Positions 1-9,191 of a stretch of DNA of 64,000 nucleotides are shown here, piece after piece. Position 1 is the stretch's first letter; each line of letters starts with the position of its first letter. The DNA is from BOG-224 sp963783505. Its GTDB lineage: Bacteria; Acidobacteriota; Terriglobia; Bryobacterales; Bryobacteraceae. The notes beneath the pieces were generated by a model, which saw nothing but the letters and a program-made list of their open reading frames with translations, did no database searches and had not been told where the DNA came from. The DNA lies in assembly GCA_963783505.1 (NCBI GenBank), contig CAWAOP010000016.1, forward strand, positions 1-64,000, written 5' to 3'. The position numbers were made by a program, and so were the translations under genes.

Positions 1-1
1 C

Positions 2-130
2 AAAAGCCCTGAGTCCGCGCCGCAACTGCACGAATGGGATCGGGTCTTGTCCACTCCGAATGAGGCCACGCAGGCAGATACGGGCCGATCCAATGATCGA
101 AGCTCGGAACGCGCGAGTATCGTCTTCTGA
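2..130 (+). CDS. possible C-terminal tail of an upstream gene (partial)
   Basis: An open frame enters from the left edge and stops with TGA at 128-130. The 42 residues are hydrophilic and rich in Ser, Glu, Asp and Arg, as a protein tail might be. No family is recognisable. The frame is too short to be sure it is coding; the frame beginning at base 3 is also open over the same stretch. Confidence 0.25.
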   Translation, partial: KSPESAPQLHEWDRVLSTPNEATQADTGRSNDRSSERASIVF

Positions 131-150
131 CCTCATGTTCTGACCTCATG
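125..150 (+). repeat. 13-bp tandem duplication spanning the start codon
   Basis: The unit TTCTGACCTCATG occurs twice in direct succession (125-137 and 138-150). Each copy carries an ATG; the second is the start of the next gene and the first is out of frame with it. The first copy also holds the stop codon of the partial upstream frame. Confidence 0.8.
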
Positions 151-1650
151 TCCCTCGAAACCAATTTTCAGGAGATGGAGCGCAACCGGGAGCGCTACTG
201 GCTTCGGTATCCTTCCACGTCTCCCACCAAACTGCGCTGGCGCGCGCTGACCGTGCGCCATTCGTTCCACGTGTTGCCCGGGGAACGTATCTTGGAACTG
301 GGCGCCGGCAGCGGATTGTGGACCCGCCATCTGACCGAAGTTCTGAGGGGCGAGAATCCGATCACCGCGGCCGTCTTCAATCGGGATCTGCTGCCCGCCG
401 GCGACCCAATGCCCAACGTGACGTTCTCGCTGGTCAAGGACCTTTCCGAGTTGCCTTCGGAAAGCTTCGACTACGCGGTGGGTACGTCGATTCTCTGTCA
501 CGATCTCTACCCGCAGGCTCTGCGCGAACTGCTGCGGGTGCTCAAGCCGAACGGCCAGCTTCTGTTTTTTGAAGCCAACTTTTGGAACCCTCAGGTCTGG
601 CTGAAGAGCGTGCTGCCGGCTCTCGGACGCTGGTTGGGAAACGCGCGCTGCCAGGTAGGCTTGCGGAAGTACCCGCTGTTGAAAATCGCTTCTCACCAGG
701 GATTCACCGAGATCGATATCATTCCGTACGACATCGTTCATCCGCGCGCGCCGGCGTGGACGCTCCACGCGCTGCAGGCCCTCACCTTCACGCTGGAACA
801 TGCGCCCCTGATCCGGGAATTGAGCGGCGCCCTCTACATCTGGGCGAGAAAGCCGGGTCCGGCCGGGTTCGAGCGGCCGGTAGTGAACCTGGCGCATCAC
901 AGGCCCCTGTTTGGATCGACATCGTTCGTGATTCCGTGCCGCAACGAAGAGATGAATATAGGCCCCTTGACCAAGGCGATTCTTGGTTATTACGGGCCGT
1001 ACGTGCACGAGATCGTCATTGTGAACGACGGCAGCTCGGATCGCACGGCCGAGGTGACCGAAGCGCTCGCCGCTGTCGAGCCGAGGATCAAGCTGATCAA
1101 CCGGAAACCACCCAACGGCGTGGGCCGCGCTCTGCGCGATGGTTATGCCGCCGCGACCGGAGCATACGTGCTGAGCATGGATTGCGATTTCGTTCAAATC
1201 CTGCCGGAGTTCCGCGACCTGTTCGACGTCGTGGCCGAGGGTCACGAAGGAGCCATCGGGAGCCGCTTCTCCCATGAGTCGCTGCTCATCAATTATCCGT
1301 TCCTCAAGATCCTATCCAATCGGGGCTTCCACGCGCTCGCCAACCTTCTGCTGGGGCGGCGCATGCGCGACGTGTCGAATAACTTGAAGCTGTACCGGAG
1401 CGACATCGTCAAAGCTTTGGACATTCGGCAGCCCGGTTTTGCGGCTAACGCCGAGACCGGACTGAAACCGCTGCTGGCGGGGCGCGACATCCGCGAGACT
1501 CCCATTTCGTGGATCAACAGGACCATCGACATGGGCTCTTCGAGCTTCCGGATTCCCAAAGTCGCTCCGGGGTATCTTGCGGCGCTTTTCGAGATCGTCC
1601 GTGACGCGTGGTTTAGCCCGCGGGCCGGCGCCGCGGCGAAAAGGGCATGA
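148..1650 (+). CDS. SAM methyltransferase / GT2 glycosyltransferase fusion
   Basis: A 500-residue two-domain protein. Residues about 40-200 form a class I SAM-dependent methyltransferase with motif I (ILELGAGSG, near 48-56) and a post-motif acidic/aromatic stretch ending the fold. Residues about 257-480 form a GT-A, family 2 glycosyltransferase: SFVIPCRNEE start, VNDGSSDRT near 291, and an acidic DCD near 343 at the expected metal/nucleotide-sugar position. The GT part resembles dolichyl-phosphate-mannose-synthase-like enzymes without C-terminal membrane helices. It heads the polysaccharide cluster and overlaps the next gene by 4 bases. It likely methylates and glycosylates the same glycan, which is inference. 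The fusion could in theory come from a lost stop codon, but the linker reads smoothly. Confidence 0.85.
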   Translation: MSLETNFQEMERNRERYWLRYPSTSPTKLRWRALTVRHSFHVLPGERILELGAGSGLWTRHLTEVLRGENPITAAVFNRDLLPAGDPMPNVTFSLVKDLSELPSESFDYAVGTSILCHDLYPQALRELLRVLKPNGQLLFFEANFWNPQVWLKSVLPALGRWLGNARCQVGLRKYPLLKIASHQGFTEIDIIPYDIVHPRAPAWTLHALQALTFTLEHAPLIRELSGALYIWARKPGPAGFERPVVNLAHHRPLFGSTSFVIPCRNEEMNIGPLTKAILGYYGPYVHEIVIVNDGSSDRTAEVTEALAAVEPRIKLINRKPPNGVGRALRDGYAAATGAYVLSMDCDFVQILPEFRDLFDVVAEGHEGAIGSRFSHESLLINYPFLKILSNRGFHALANLLLGRRMRDVSNNLKLYRSDIVKALDIRQPGFAANAETGLKPLLAGRDIRETPISWINRTIDMGSSSFRIPKVAPGYLAALFEIVRDAWFSPRAGAAAKRA

Positions 1651-2538
1651 ACGCAAGGACGCCGAACTGCCCGTTGTGCGAAGCGGACAAAGCCGAAGTC
1701 TGGATTAAGGCGCCGGAGGCGGCGCTGGACGCCTCGGTTTTCGGGTCTTCACGGCAGTCCGTCTCTCCGGGCACGATCTTGCGTTGCCGCGTTTGCGGCT
1801 GCGGGTTTCGCGAGACGGCTCCCACGCAGGAACAGCTCACGCGCATGTACGCCGCCATGGACCCGCAAGCGTATGAAGCGGAGTCCGCCAGTCGCGCCCG
1901 CACTGCTCTGACGCACCTGGGCCTGCTGCGGCGCTACGCCAATCCAGGGCGGTTGCTGGACGTAGGATGCGCTTCGGGCGTGTTCCTGGAGCGCGCGGCG
2001 TCGGCTGGCTGGAACGTTCTGGGGATCGAGCCTTCCGAGCGTCTGTTCGAACAGGCGTCGGCAAGGCTCGGCCGGGACGCAGTTCTGCGAACCGTTCTCT
2101 CCGACTCGGATTTGCCGCCGAATTCGTTTGACGCGATTACTCTTTGGGACGTTCTCGAGCACGTCACGGAGCCGGTCGAACGCAATCCGGCAATGCCGGT
2201 CGCTGCTGAAGCCCGGAGGGGTCCTGTTGGCGAATGTGCCGGATCGTCTCAGCATTCAAGCCCGTATCCTGGGGCGGCGCTGGCCGCTCCTGTTACCGGA
2301 GCATCTGACGTATTTCACACGCCAGGGCCTGCTCATCTGTTCCGAGCGGCTAGGGCTTGAGCGTCTGGCATTCGGGCGCCGCGCGGCTAAGTTCTCCTTG
2401 CGGTACGTGAGCTACCGGCTCTCGCAGCACGGCGTCCCCGGCGCGCGTGCGGCGCATCGGGCGCTTCAAGGCGGCGCGGGATTGATCGCCATTCCTGTGT
2501 GGCTGGGAGAGACGTACGTCGTGTGGAGGAAGCCGTAG
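1647..2538 (+). CDS. class I SAM methyltransferase with N-terminal Cys pairs (frameshifted)
   Basis: The N-terminal part (start ATG 1647) has two Cys pairs (CPLC, CRVC) as in zinc-ribbon-headed methyltransferases of polysaccharide clusters, then motif I (LLDVGCASG) and the WDVLEHV motif. The frame leaves the family near 2180; the expected LLKPGGVLLANVP block continues one frame later and runs to TGA at 2538. The two halves join at VTEPVE/AIRQC if one base near 2180-2184 is removed. The C-terminal half carries a typical LPEHLTYFT block. The protein would be about 296 residues. It is probably a sugar methyltransferase of the glycan pathway. The frameshift may be a sequencing error or true inactivation. 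Confidence 0.75.
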
Positions 2539-2587
2539 GCTGGCCCGTACGGGCTGCTGGCGAGACTCCGGTAACCGCTTCTCATTT

Positions 2588-4274
2588 ATGAGTGAGATCG
2601 ACGAACATTCGAAGGGAGGAGGCTCGGCTGACGCCGGCGGCGCGCCGGCGCGAACAGTGCGCGCTTTCGAGCGGTCTCTCGATGTCGTGTGCGGGGCCGG
2701 TGAGGTGTGGAAGTACTTCCTGATCGTCCTGCTGGCGATCTGCGCCATCACCGCGTTCATCGGGGCCGTCCCAACCTTCGTCTACGGCCACGACGACGTG
2801 TTTTTCCTGGAAAACGGATGGCACGCCTTGTTTGGCCAGCGCCCGCAGTTGGACTATTGGAGCCCGTGGGGTCCCTTGATGTTCCTGGTGACGGCCCTCG
2901 GCCTCCTGCTGGGCGGCGGCTCCGCAAACGGCATCGGCTATGGCAATGCCGTTTTCGCGTTCATTATAGGGCTCTGGGCCTACCGCATTGGGAAGGGCCG
3001 TCTCGCGGCAGTCCCGCGCGCGGTGCTGTCGATTTTCGCCGCCGCGCTGGCCGCCGCCCCATACCCGTTAGGCCGCTTCCCGTGGAATACGTCCCACGCG
3101 ATGACGTACAACCGGTTCGGCTACGCGCTGCTTGTCCCGTTGATCGTCGAGTGTTTCGAGAGGCAGCGGGAGCCGAAGCGCGACTCGGAGGAATGGACAG
3201 GCGGTTTCTCAACCGGCTTGGCGTTGGCTCTGGCGCTGTTCCTGAAAGCCAGCTACTTCGTCGTAGGCCTGGGGCTCTTCGCGACATCCCTGGTTTTGCT
3301 GCGTTCGAATCTGAGGAGGGCGCTGGGGGCGATCTCGGCGTTCGCGGCGGCGGGTTTCCTGGGCGTCGCCTACCTTCGGTTCGAATTGCCCGCAATGATC
3401 CGCGCTCTGCGCATGGGAGCCACGGCCAAGACGGAGAGCGTCCCACTAAAGGCCGCGATCTACGGCGGGATCAAGGAACACTCCATGGCGCTGGCCTGCG
3501 CGGTGGCGCTGGCCTGCGCGGCGGCGTTCCTCGCCCGGCGGCGCGAAGGAACGCTGGGGCGGCCTTCATCTGGTGGCGCTCGCGATTGTCTTCGGCCTGG
3601 CGGACATCGGCCTGCTGTTCGCGAATTACCAGGGAGACGCGCTGCCCCTGCTGGCGGTGTTTGCCCTGCTGATCGCCAATCGAGTGGTCGAATCCCGAGG
3701 CGGCGCGAGCGTCGAAGCCGGTTACTCCTCGCTGCCTTACCACGCCTCGTTGTTGCTTTTCTGCGCGTTGTTTTTCCTGCCGCAGTTTGGAGCCGACCTG
3801 GCGAGCTTTGCGTTTGGCGCCGCGCACAAGGCGCATCCTCCCGCGGCGTGCGCCGTACGATTTGAGGAGCCGCGTTTGGCCGCGCTCGTCTTATGCGACC
3901 GCCCCGATGAGATGCAGAAAAGCTCGAACGGGAGCGTCTACGCGACTTACGTCAACGAAGGCGCGCGTCTGCTCCGTCAGCAATGCGGCCGGCCGGCCAA
4001 GGTCCTGACCATGGACTCTCAGAACCCGTTTCCGTACGCCCTCGGTTGGCCGCCGCCACGTGGCGGCATGGCGTGTTCCGGCTTCTTCACCGACGAGGTG
4101 CGGCCCTCGTTCGACGCGTACTTTGGGGACGCCACCGTCGTAATGGTCCCCAAACATCCGGCGCAGGCTCCCATCTACATCGAGCCGCTCAACCGGATTT
4201 ACACGCCGGCTCTTCTGCGGAGATTCTATCTGGCCGCCGAGACGGATTGGTGGCGGCTCTACAAGCGCAAGTAA
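2588..4274 (+). CDS. polytopic membrane protein of the glycan cluster (frameshifted)
   Basis: This is a large hydrophobic protein. A short charged N-terminus is followed by a first helix around residues 40-60, then a GT-C-like periplasmic loop (VYGHDDVFFLENGWHALFG) containing an acidic pair, then repeated hydrophobic helices. The frame starting at ATG 2588 loses its membrane character near 3550-3570. The adjacent frame resumes as HLVALAIVFGLADIGLL and continues to TAA at 4274 with a soluble C-terminal domain. Architecture is like GT39/PMT-type glycosyltransferases, but sequence alone does not prove that. It lies between a methyltransferase and the deoxyamino-sugar genes. Confidence 0.65.
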
Positions 4275-4355
4275 AAGCCACTGCCAGCGGCGCCGGCTCC
4301 GAATCCGCGGGTGCGGAACGCGGCCCGCGGGGGAGCGCCGCGGAGGTTTCGCCAT

Positions 4356-5294
4356 ATGGCGTATTTCAAGCACGAAAACGCGATCGTCGAGTCTTCAAGC
4401 ATCGGGGACGGAACCACGATCCGGGCTTTCGCTCACGTTCTGCCAGGCGCTCGAATCGGCCGCGACTGCGAGATTTGCGATCACACCTTCATCGAGAACG
4501 ACGTCTCGATAGGCGATCGCACGACGATTCAGTGTGGCGTGCAGATTTGGGACGGCGTCACGATCGAAGCCGATGTGTTCGTGGGCCCCAATGCGACGTT
4601 TACGAACGATCGTTTTCCGCGCAGCCGGCAGGGGCCGTCCGGCTACCGGCGCACTTTGGTCAAGACGGGCGCTTCAATCGGAGCTAACGCGACGATTTTG
4701 CCGGGAGTGACGATCGGCGCGCACGCCAATATCGCGGCCGGGACCGTATTGACGATGGACGCGCCGTCCTACGCGATCCTGGAAGGCAATCCAGCTCGTA
4801 TTGTGGGTTACGAAGGAGCTTTGCGCCCGGCGCCGCTGGTCTCCGCGCCCGCGGCGGTCGGCTCCGAGGCGACCGCGGTCGAGGGCGTCAACCTGCATCG
4901 GTTGCCCCTCGTCGAAGATCTTCGGGGGACGCTGACGTTCGCCGAATTCGAGCGCCACATCCCCTTCACGGTCAAACGGTGCTTCCTGGTGTTTGGGGTT
5001 TCCAGCGAGCAGGTCAGAGGCGAGCACGCGCATAAGACGCTGCACCAGTTCTTGGTGTGCGTGCACGGCCGCTGTAACGTTGTCGCCGACGACGGCGTCA
5101 ACCGTCAGGAGTTTGCGCTCGACAGCCCGGCGGTTGGCATCCACATCCCGCCCGGCGTATGGGCTGTGCAGTACAAGCATTCGCCGGATGCAGTCCTGAT
5201 GGCGTTGGTCTCGGATTTCTACGACAGCTCCGATTACATCCGCGATTACGGGGAATTTCTGGCCGCGAAACGCGGAACCGCGCCTATAAAATGA
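4356..5294 (+). CDS. bifunctional sugar O/N-acyltransferase and FdtA-type 3,4-ketoisomerase (WxcM-like)
   Basis: The start ATG 4356 is preceded by GGAGG at 4342-4346, so it is preferred to the upstream ATG at 4311. Residues about 5-165 are a left-handed beta-helix of hexapeptide repeats (IGDGTTIRAF, IGDRTTIQCGV and similar), typical of WbbJ/FdtC acetyltransferases. Residues about 180-312 are a cupin of the FdtA/WxcM family with the GEHAHKTLHQFL metal-site-like stretch. Known WxcM-like fusions catalyse keto-isomerisation of dTDP-4-keto-6-deoxyglucose and acetylation of the resulting 3-amino sugar. The next gene, overlapping by ATGA, is the matching aminotransferase, which supports a dTDP-3-acetamido-3,6-dideoxyhexose (Fuc3NAc or Qui3NAc) product. 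No RmlA/RmlB is in the window. Confidence 0.85.
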   Translation: MAYFKHENAIVESSSIGDGTTIRAFAHVLPGARIGRDCEICDHTFIENDVSIGDRTTIQCGVQIWDGVTIEADVFVGPNATFTNDRFPRSRQGPSGYRRTLVKTGASIGANATILPGVTIGAHANIAAGTVLTMDAPSYAILEGNPARIVGYEGALRPAPLVSAPAAVGSEATAVEGVNLHRLPLVEDLRGTLTFAEFERHIPFTVKRCFLVFGVSSEQVRGEHAHKTLHQFLVCVHGRCNVVADDGVNRQEFALDSPAVGIHIPPGVWAVQYKHSPDAVLMALVSDFYDSSDYIRDYGEFLAAKRGTAPIK

Positions 5295-6416
5295 TCGGAT
5301 TAAACGATTTCCAACGCCAGTGGGAAGACACGGGCGAGGACGCGCTGGCGGCCTTCCGGCGCGTGGGCGAGTCCGGCTGGTACATCCTGGGAAAGGAGGC
5401 GCGGCGTTTCGAGGAGGCGTTGGCCTCGCGGTGGGGATTGCCTTACGCCGTGGGCGTAGCCAGCGGATTGGACGCCCTCGAAATCTCCTTGCGCATCCTG
5501 GGTTGCGGGCCTGGTGACAAGGTGGCTCACGACTCCGCTATCCGCCTTTGCCACTACCCTCGCGATTCTGAAGCTCGGCGCCGCGCCGGTTTTCGTGGAC
5601 ACCGACGAGCGCGGGCTGATCGATTTGAGCGCATGCCGCGAAGTGTTGCGCAGCCTGCCGGATATCCGGTTCCTCTTGCCCGTACACCTCTACGGGCACT
5701 CGTTGAACCTGGAAGAGCTTCGCTCCATCAGGGATGAGTTCGGCCTCCTCATCGTGGAAGACTGTGCACAAGCCATACTGGCCGGCAGCGGTGGAACCGC
5801 CTGTGGGACAGCCGGACAAATCGCGGCGACGAGTTTCTACCCCACCAAGAACCTGGGGGCGGTCGGTGATGGGGGCGCCATCCTGACCGCCAGCGAGAGT
5901 TACCGCGATTCCGCCCGCACATTGCGGGACTATGGACAAAGCGCCAAGTACCGGCATGACCGGGTGGGATACAATAGTCGGCTCGACGAACTTCAGGCGG
6001 CCATCATGCGTGACGCGTATCTGCCCCGCCTGGAACTGTGGACCGCCCGCCGGCGCGTGATCGCCGGCCGTTATCTCGCCGGGCTGACTGGGCCGTGCGT
6101 GAAGCCGCTCGCGTCGCCTCCGTGGTCGGACTCGGTCTGGCACCTGTTCCCGGTTCGGATCTCCGGAGAACGCAAACGGGAGTTTCTGGACTTTCTGAAG
6201 GCGAACGGAATCCTCGCCGGAGAGCACTATCCGATGGTCATCCCCGATCAGAAGGCCATGGAGAGTTCGCCGCACGAGACGATCGGGGACATCGCGCGCG
6301 CGCGGCTGATTGCGAGTTCGGAGGTGAGCCTGCCGATTCATCCGTACCTGAAGGACGACGAAGTGGATCGGGTCATCGAGGCGTGCCGGAAATGGGAGGC
6401 CGAGTGTTCTCGCTAG
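5291..6416 (+). CDS. DegT/DnrJ/EryC1 sugar aminotransferase, FdtB/QdtB-like (frameshifted)
   Basis: A PLP-dependent aminotransferase predicted to convert the 3-keto sugar made by the preceding ketoisomerase into the 3-amino sugar. It starts at ATG 5291, overlapping the previous stop. The frame reads GLDALEISLRILGCGPGDKV and then breaks. The family continuation (LTTPLSAFATTLAILKLG) is one frame on, so a surplus base sits in the GGTGG at 5521-5525. The C-terminal half has the EDCAQA motif binding PLP and the Schiff-base lysine in FYPTKNLGAVGDGG. Length after repair is about 375 residues, normal for the family. Its stop overlaps the next start. Confidence 0.85.
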
Positions 6417-7387
6417 TGATTCCCGTGTACAAGAACGAGGAGAACCTCGACCGTCTCCTCGCGGCGCTCGTGGATCTGGACCGGAGCATTGGCGAACCGC
6501 TCGAGGTGATTTTCGTCGTGGACGGCAGTCCCGACCGATGCCTCGAGATCTTGAGTTCCCGGCTTCCCTCGCTGCCTCTGCGATCGAGGCTGCTCTCGCT
6601 GAGCCGCAATTTCGGATCGTTAGCAGCCGTCGCGGCCGGGCTTCAGGCCGGCGGGGGAGATTATTTCGCCGTAATGACGGCGGACCTCCAGGAGCCGCCG
6701 GAACTGATGCACGGCTTTCTGGCCGCTTTGCGCGGCGGTGAAGCCGACATTGCGGTTGGCTGCCGCGTAGGACGGTCGGATCCATGGCTCTCCGCGCTGG
6801 CATCCAGCCTGTTCTGGTACGTCTATCGCGCTTTTGTGGTTAAGGATATGCCAAAGGGCGGCGTGGACGTGTTTGCCTGCACGCGCGATGTTCGGGACCG
6901 GCTGCTCCAGTTCCGGGAAGTCAACACCAGCCTGATCGCACTACTGTTCTGGATCGGTTTCCGCCGCAAGTCCGTCCCCTATGTGCGCCAGGCCCGCCTC
7001 GAAGGAAAGAGCGCGTGGACGATTTCAAAGAAGCTTCGATACTTCCTGGACTGCGTCTTCAGTTTCACCGACCTGCCGATTCAATTGCTCCTGTACGCCG
7101 GCTTTGCGGGCATAAGCGTGGCAGCGGCATTTGGGGCCGTTTTGCTGGTGGCGAAGCTGCGCGGCGCGATTCAGGTTCCAGGCTATACCGCCATCGTGGT
7201 GACCATTGTTTTCTTTGGAGGGTTGACCTGCGTGGCTCTTGGGATCATCGGCCAGTACCTGTGGCTTACGCTCCAGAATACGCGCAACCGGCCGCAATTC
7301 ATTGTCGCGTCTTCGCAGGAGTATCTGCCTCAATTCGGCGAGATCGAGTTGAGCCGCAAGGATGCTCCGGGAGAGGCAGCGCGGTAA
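6404..7387 (+). CDS. GT2 glycosyltransferase of the GtrB/ArnC/DPM1 type
   Basis: The start GTG 6404 follows GGGAGG at 6394-6399; an in-frame ATG at 6392 is the alternative. The N-terminal 230 residues are a GT-A domain: FSLVIPVYKNEENL, VDGSPDRC, and ADLQEPPE as the DxD-like motif. Two hydrophobic helices close the protein (LLLYAGFAGISVAAAFGAVL and a second ending IIGQYLWLTLQ), the layout of polyprenyl-phosphate glycosyltransferases such as GtrB and ArnC. It therefore probably loads a sugar on undecaprenyl phosphate at the inner membrane, to be used by GT-C-type membrane proteins in this cluster. Confidence 0.88.
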   Translation: MFSLVIPVYKNEENLDRLLAALVDLDRSIGEPLEVIFVVDGSPDRCLEILSSRLPSLPLRSRLLSLSRNFGSLAAVAAGLQAGGGDYFAVMTADLQEPPELMHGFLAALRGGEADIAVGCRVGRSDPWLSALASSLFWYVYRAFVVKDMPKGGVDVFACTRDVRDRLLQFREVNTSLIALLFWIGFRRKSVPYVRQARLEGKSAWTISKKLRYFLDCVFSFTDLPIQLLLYAGFAGISVAAAFGAVLLVAKLRGAIQVPGYTAIVVTIVFFGGLTCVALGIIGQYLWLTLQNTRNRPQFIVASSQEYLPQFGEIELSRKDAPGEAAR

Positions 7388-7661
7388 CGGATGATGAGGG
7401 CGCTGGAGCCGCTAACCGCGTGAGGGCCTCCTGGCCGCAGTTGAGAAACGAATGACCCTTGAGCTTTGCGGGCGCGTAACGTCCACGTATGAAGACCAGA
7501 CGGGGCGTTCAGCCCAGGCTGTGGGCTGCCCCCGATGTGCACAGGGTGCTCGCTCGCTAGTGGTCGCGCCGAATCCCGGGGAATTTAGGCGACTGCGCAG
7601 CCCGGACCTTGGAGAGAGCGCCGGACGGCGCCGCCGCGGGTGGCGAGGGCAGGAGGTGTAA
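7388..7661 (+). other. non-coding spacer with a hairpin
   Basis: No convincing gene is seen in these 274 bases. A 7-bp hairpin (CAGCCCA, 7510-7516, with TGGGCTG, 7522-7528) lies midway but has no T-run. A strong ribosome-binding site (AGGAGGTG) ends just before the next start codon. Confidence 0.5.
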
Positions 7662-8372
7662 ATGGGCTCGATTCATGCACGGTTTAAGAACGCCCTCTGG
7701 GATTTCCGCCTGGATGCGGCCTCGCTTGTGCGCCGGCAACTGCTGCGGGTCGGCCTCGACTTGGTCCCAATAATGGACCGCAAGTCCGATACGGATCTTA
7801 TCCGCAGGGTCTTGCGAGAGTCGCACATGCGGCTAAATGGCTGCGAGGCATACAACATCCTCGCGATTGTTAGGGCTACGGTTGAGAAAACGAGCGGAGC
7901 CCTGGCCGAAGTCGGAGTTTTCCGAGGGGGCTCCGCGAGGTTGATTTGCGAGGCCAAAGGGAGCCGGGAGCTGCACTTGTTCGACACCTTTGAAGGCTTG
8001 CCGGCGACCGAGGAGGCGGACGACCCTATGTTTCGACAAGGTCAATACTCCTCCAGGATGGAAGGCGTGCGCGAGTATTTACAGGGATACCCGGGTGTTG
8101 TTCTTCACAAAGGGCTCTTTCCATCTACAGCCCCTCCGGTCGAAGGAATACGATTTTGCTTCGTGCATCTGGACGTCGATTTGCATGAGGCGATGCGCGC
8201 CGGGCTGCAGTTCTTTTATCCGCGCTTGAATGCCGGCGGGGTGTTGGTCGCCCACGATTACGATACATCCGGCGTTCGCAAAGCGGTCGATGAGTTCTTT
8301 CGGGACAAGCCGGAAATCGTCATTCAGCAGCCCGCGGGTTCCCAGTGTTTGATCGTGCGGAGCGAATCTTGA
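7662..8372 (+). CDS. TylF/macrocin-type O-methyltransferase
   Basis: A 236-residue protein with the TylF-family pattern: an N-terminal helix region, EVGVFRGGSARLICEA as SAM motif I, then LFDTFEGLP, a C-terminal DVDLHEAMRAGLQFFYPRL block and GGVLVAHDY with the acidic residues that bind the divalent metal in this family. TylF relatives O-methylate sugars and are common in glycan clusters. The start is set by AGGAGGTG 6-13 bases upstream. The preceding spacer is longer than usual for this cluster, so it may begin a separate transcription unit. Confidence 0.85.
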   Translation: MGSIHARFKNALWDFRLDAASLVRRQLLRVGLDLVPIMDRKSDTDLIRRVLRESHMRLNGCEAYNILAIVRATVEKTSGALAEVGVFRGGSARLICEAKGSRELHLFDTFEGLPATEEADDPMFRQGQYSSRMEGVREYLQGYPGVVLHKGLFPSTAPPVEGIRFCFVHLDVDLHEAMRAGLQFFYPRLNAGGVLVAHDYDTSGVRKAVDEFFRDKPEIVIQQPAGSQCLIVRSES

Positions 8373-8380
8373 GGTTCAGG

Positions 8381-8413
8381 TCCAAGGCTGTTCGCTTAAC
8401 AGAAAGCCTTGGA
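8381..8413 (+). other. extended hairpin between genes
   Basis: TCCAAGGCT (8381-8389) pairs with AGCCTTGGA (8405-8413), and inside it CTGTT pairs with AACAG around a CGCTT loop, giving a nearly continuous stem. There is no following T-run, so it is not a standard intrinsic terminator. A role in mRNA stability or attenuation is possible. Confidence 0.55.
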
Positions 8414-8512
8414 ACTCCGCCCGGGTTGCGGAGCCGCGAGACTGGCGATAAACCCGAGCTACGGGAACGTTGAACGCCATTAGAAGAATCGGGCGAAAGG
8501 TGGAGGCGCGCC

Positions 8513-9079
8513 GTGCGGCATGATTACACCGTGGAGGGATACGGCTACCGGCTGCGGCCGGCGCTGTTGGACGACGCCCGCTTCATCCTCGATCTCCGTA
8601 CCGATCCCGAGCGCAACGCGTTCATTCACCCGACCCCGAATGACGTCGCTCTCCAGCGGCGCTGGATCGAGAACTACTTCGAGCGGCGCGGGGATTACTA
8701 TTTCGTGATCGAATCGAAGGTTGCGGCACGGTCCGAGGGCGCCATCGGGCTGTATGGCATTGACGACACCCGGCTTTCCGGCGAATGGGGCCGATGGATT
8801 GTCCGGCGGAGATCGTTGGCGGCCGTGGAAAGCGTAGCGCTCATCTACCGCTTCGCCTTCGATGTCCTTGGCCTGGCGACAGTCTATGCTCGAACTGCCG
8901 CGGCCAACGTTAAGGCCGTCAGTTTTCACGATTCCTGCGGTTTGGAGCGCGGCGCGGTCCTGCCCGGCTTCTTGGAACTGAACGGCCGGCCCGTTGCCGC
9001 CATTGAGCGACTTCCTCACCCGCGAGCGTTGGGAGCGCGTGAGGCCCGATCTGGAAAAAATGGCGGCGCGGACGGCTGA
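8513..9079 (+). CDS. GNAT-family N-acetyltransferase
   Basis: A 188-residue RimJ/PseH-like acetyltransferase: beta-strand YRLRPALLDDARFILDLR, the core with GAIGLYGID, then a degenerate acetyl-CoA-binding loop before LIYRFAFDVLGLATVYARTA and the terminal NVKAVSFHDSCGL block typical of the fold. The start is GTG 8513 with GGAGG at 8502-8506; the ATG at 8520 is out of frame. PseH-like enzymes N-acetylate amino sugars in nonulosonic-acid and O-antigen pathways, so an aminosugar substrate is plausible here. The C-terminal 20 residues are charged and unlike the family. Confidence 0.75.
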   Translation: MRHDYTVEGYGYRLRPALLDDARFILDLRTDPERNAFIHPTPNDVALQRRWIENYFERRGDYYFVIESKVAARSEGAIGLYGIDDTRLSGEWGRWIVRRRSLAAVESVALIYRFAFDVLGLATVYARTAAANVKAVSFHDSCGLERGAVLPGFLELNGRPVAAIERLPHPRALGAREARSGKNGGADG

Positions 9080-9191
9080 ACTCCTCGCCCGGACTGCGCT
9101 TCGCGATGCCTAATCGGCAGTGTGCGCGCCCGCCGCGGCCGCTCCTGGAACAAACGAGCGCATGCGGAACCGTTGCGCCGGCTGTGTCCTA

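Noticed and set aside
133..1275. 380-residue frame on the minus strand
   Set aside because: It lies antisense to the methyltransferase-GT fusion; composition is Arg/Gln-rich and no family motif is seen. Long antisense frames are expected in high-GC coding DNA.
5538..6803. 421-residue frame on the minus strand
   Set aside because: Antisense to the aminotransferase and GT2 genes, both of which have clear catalytic motifs; composition is Arg/Pro-rich.
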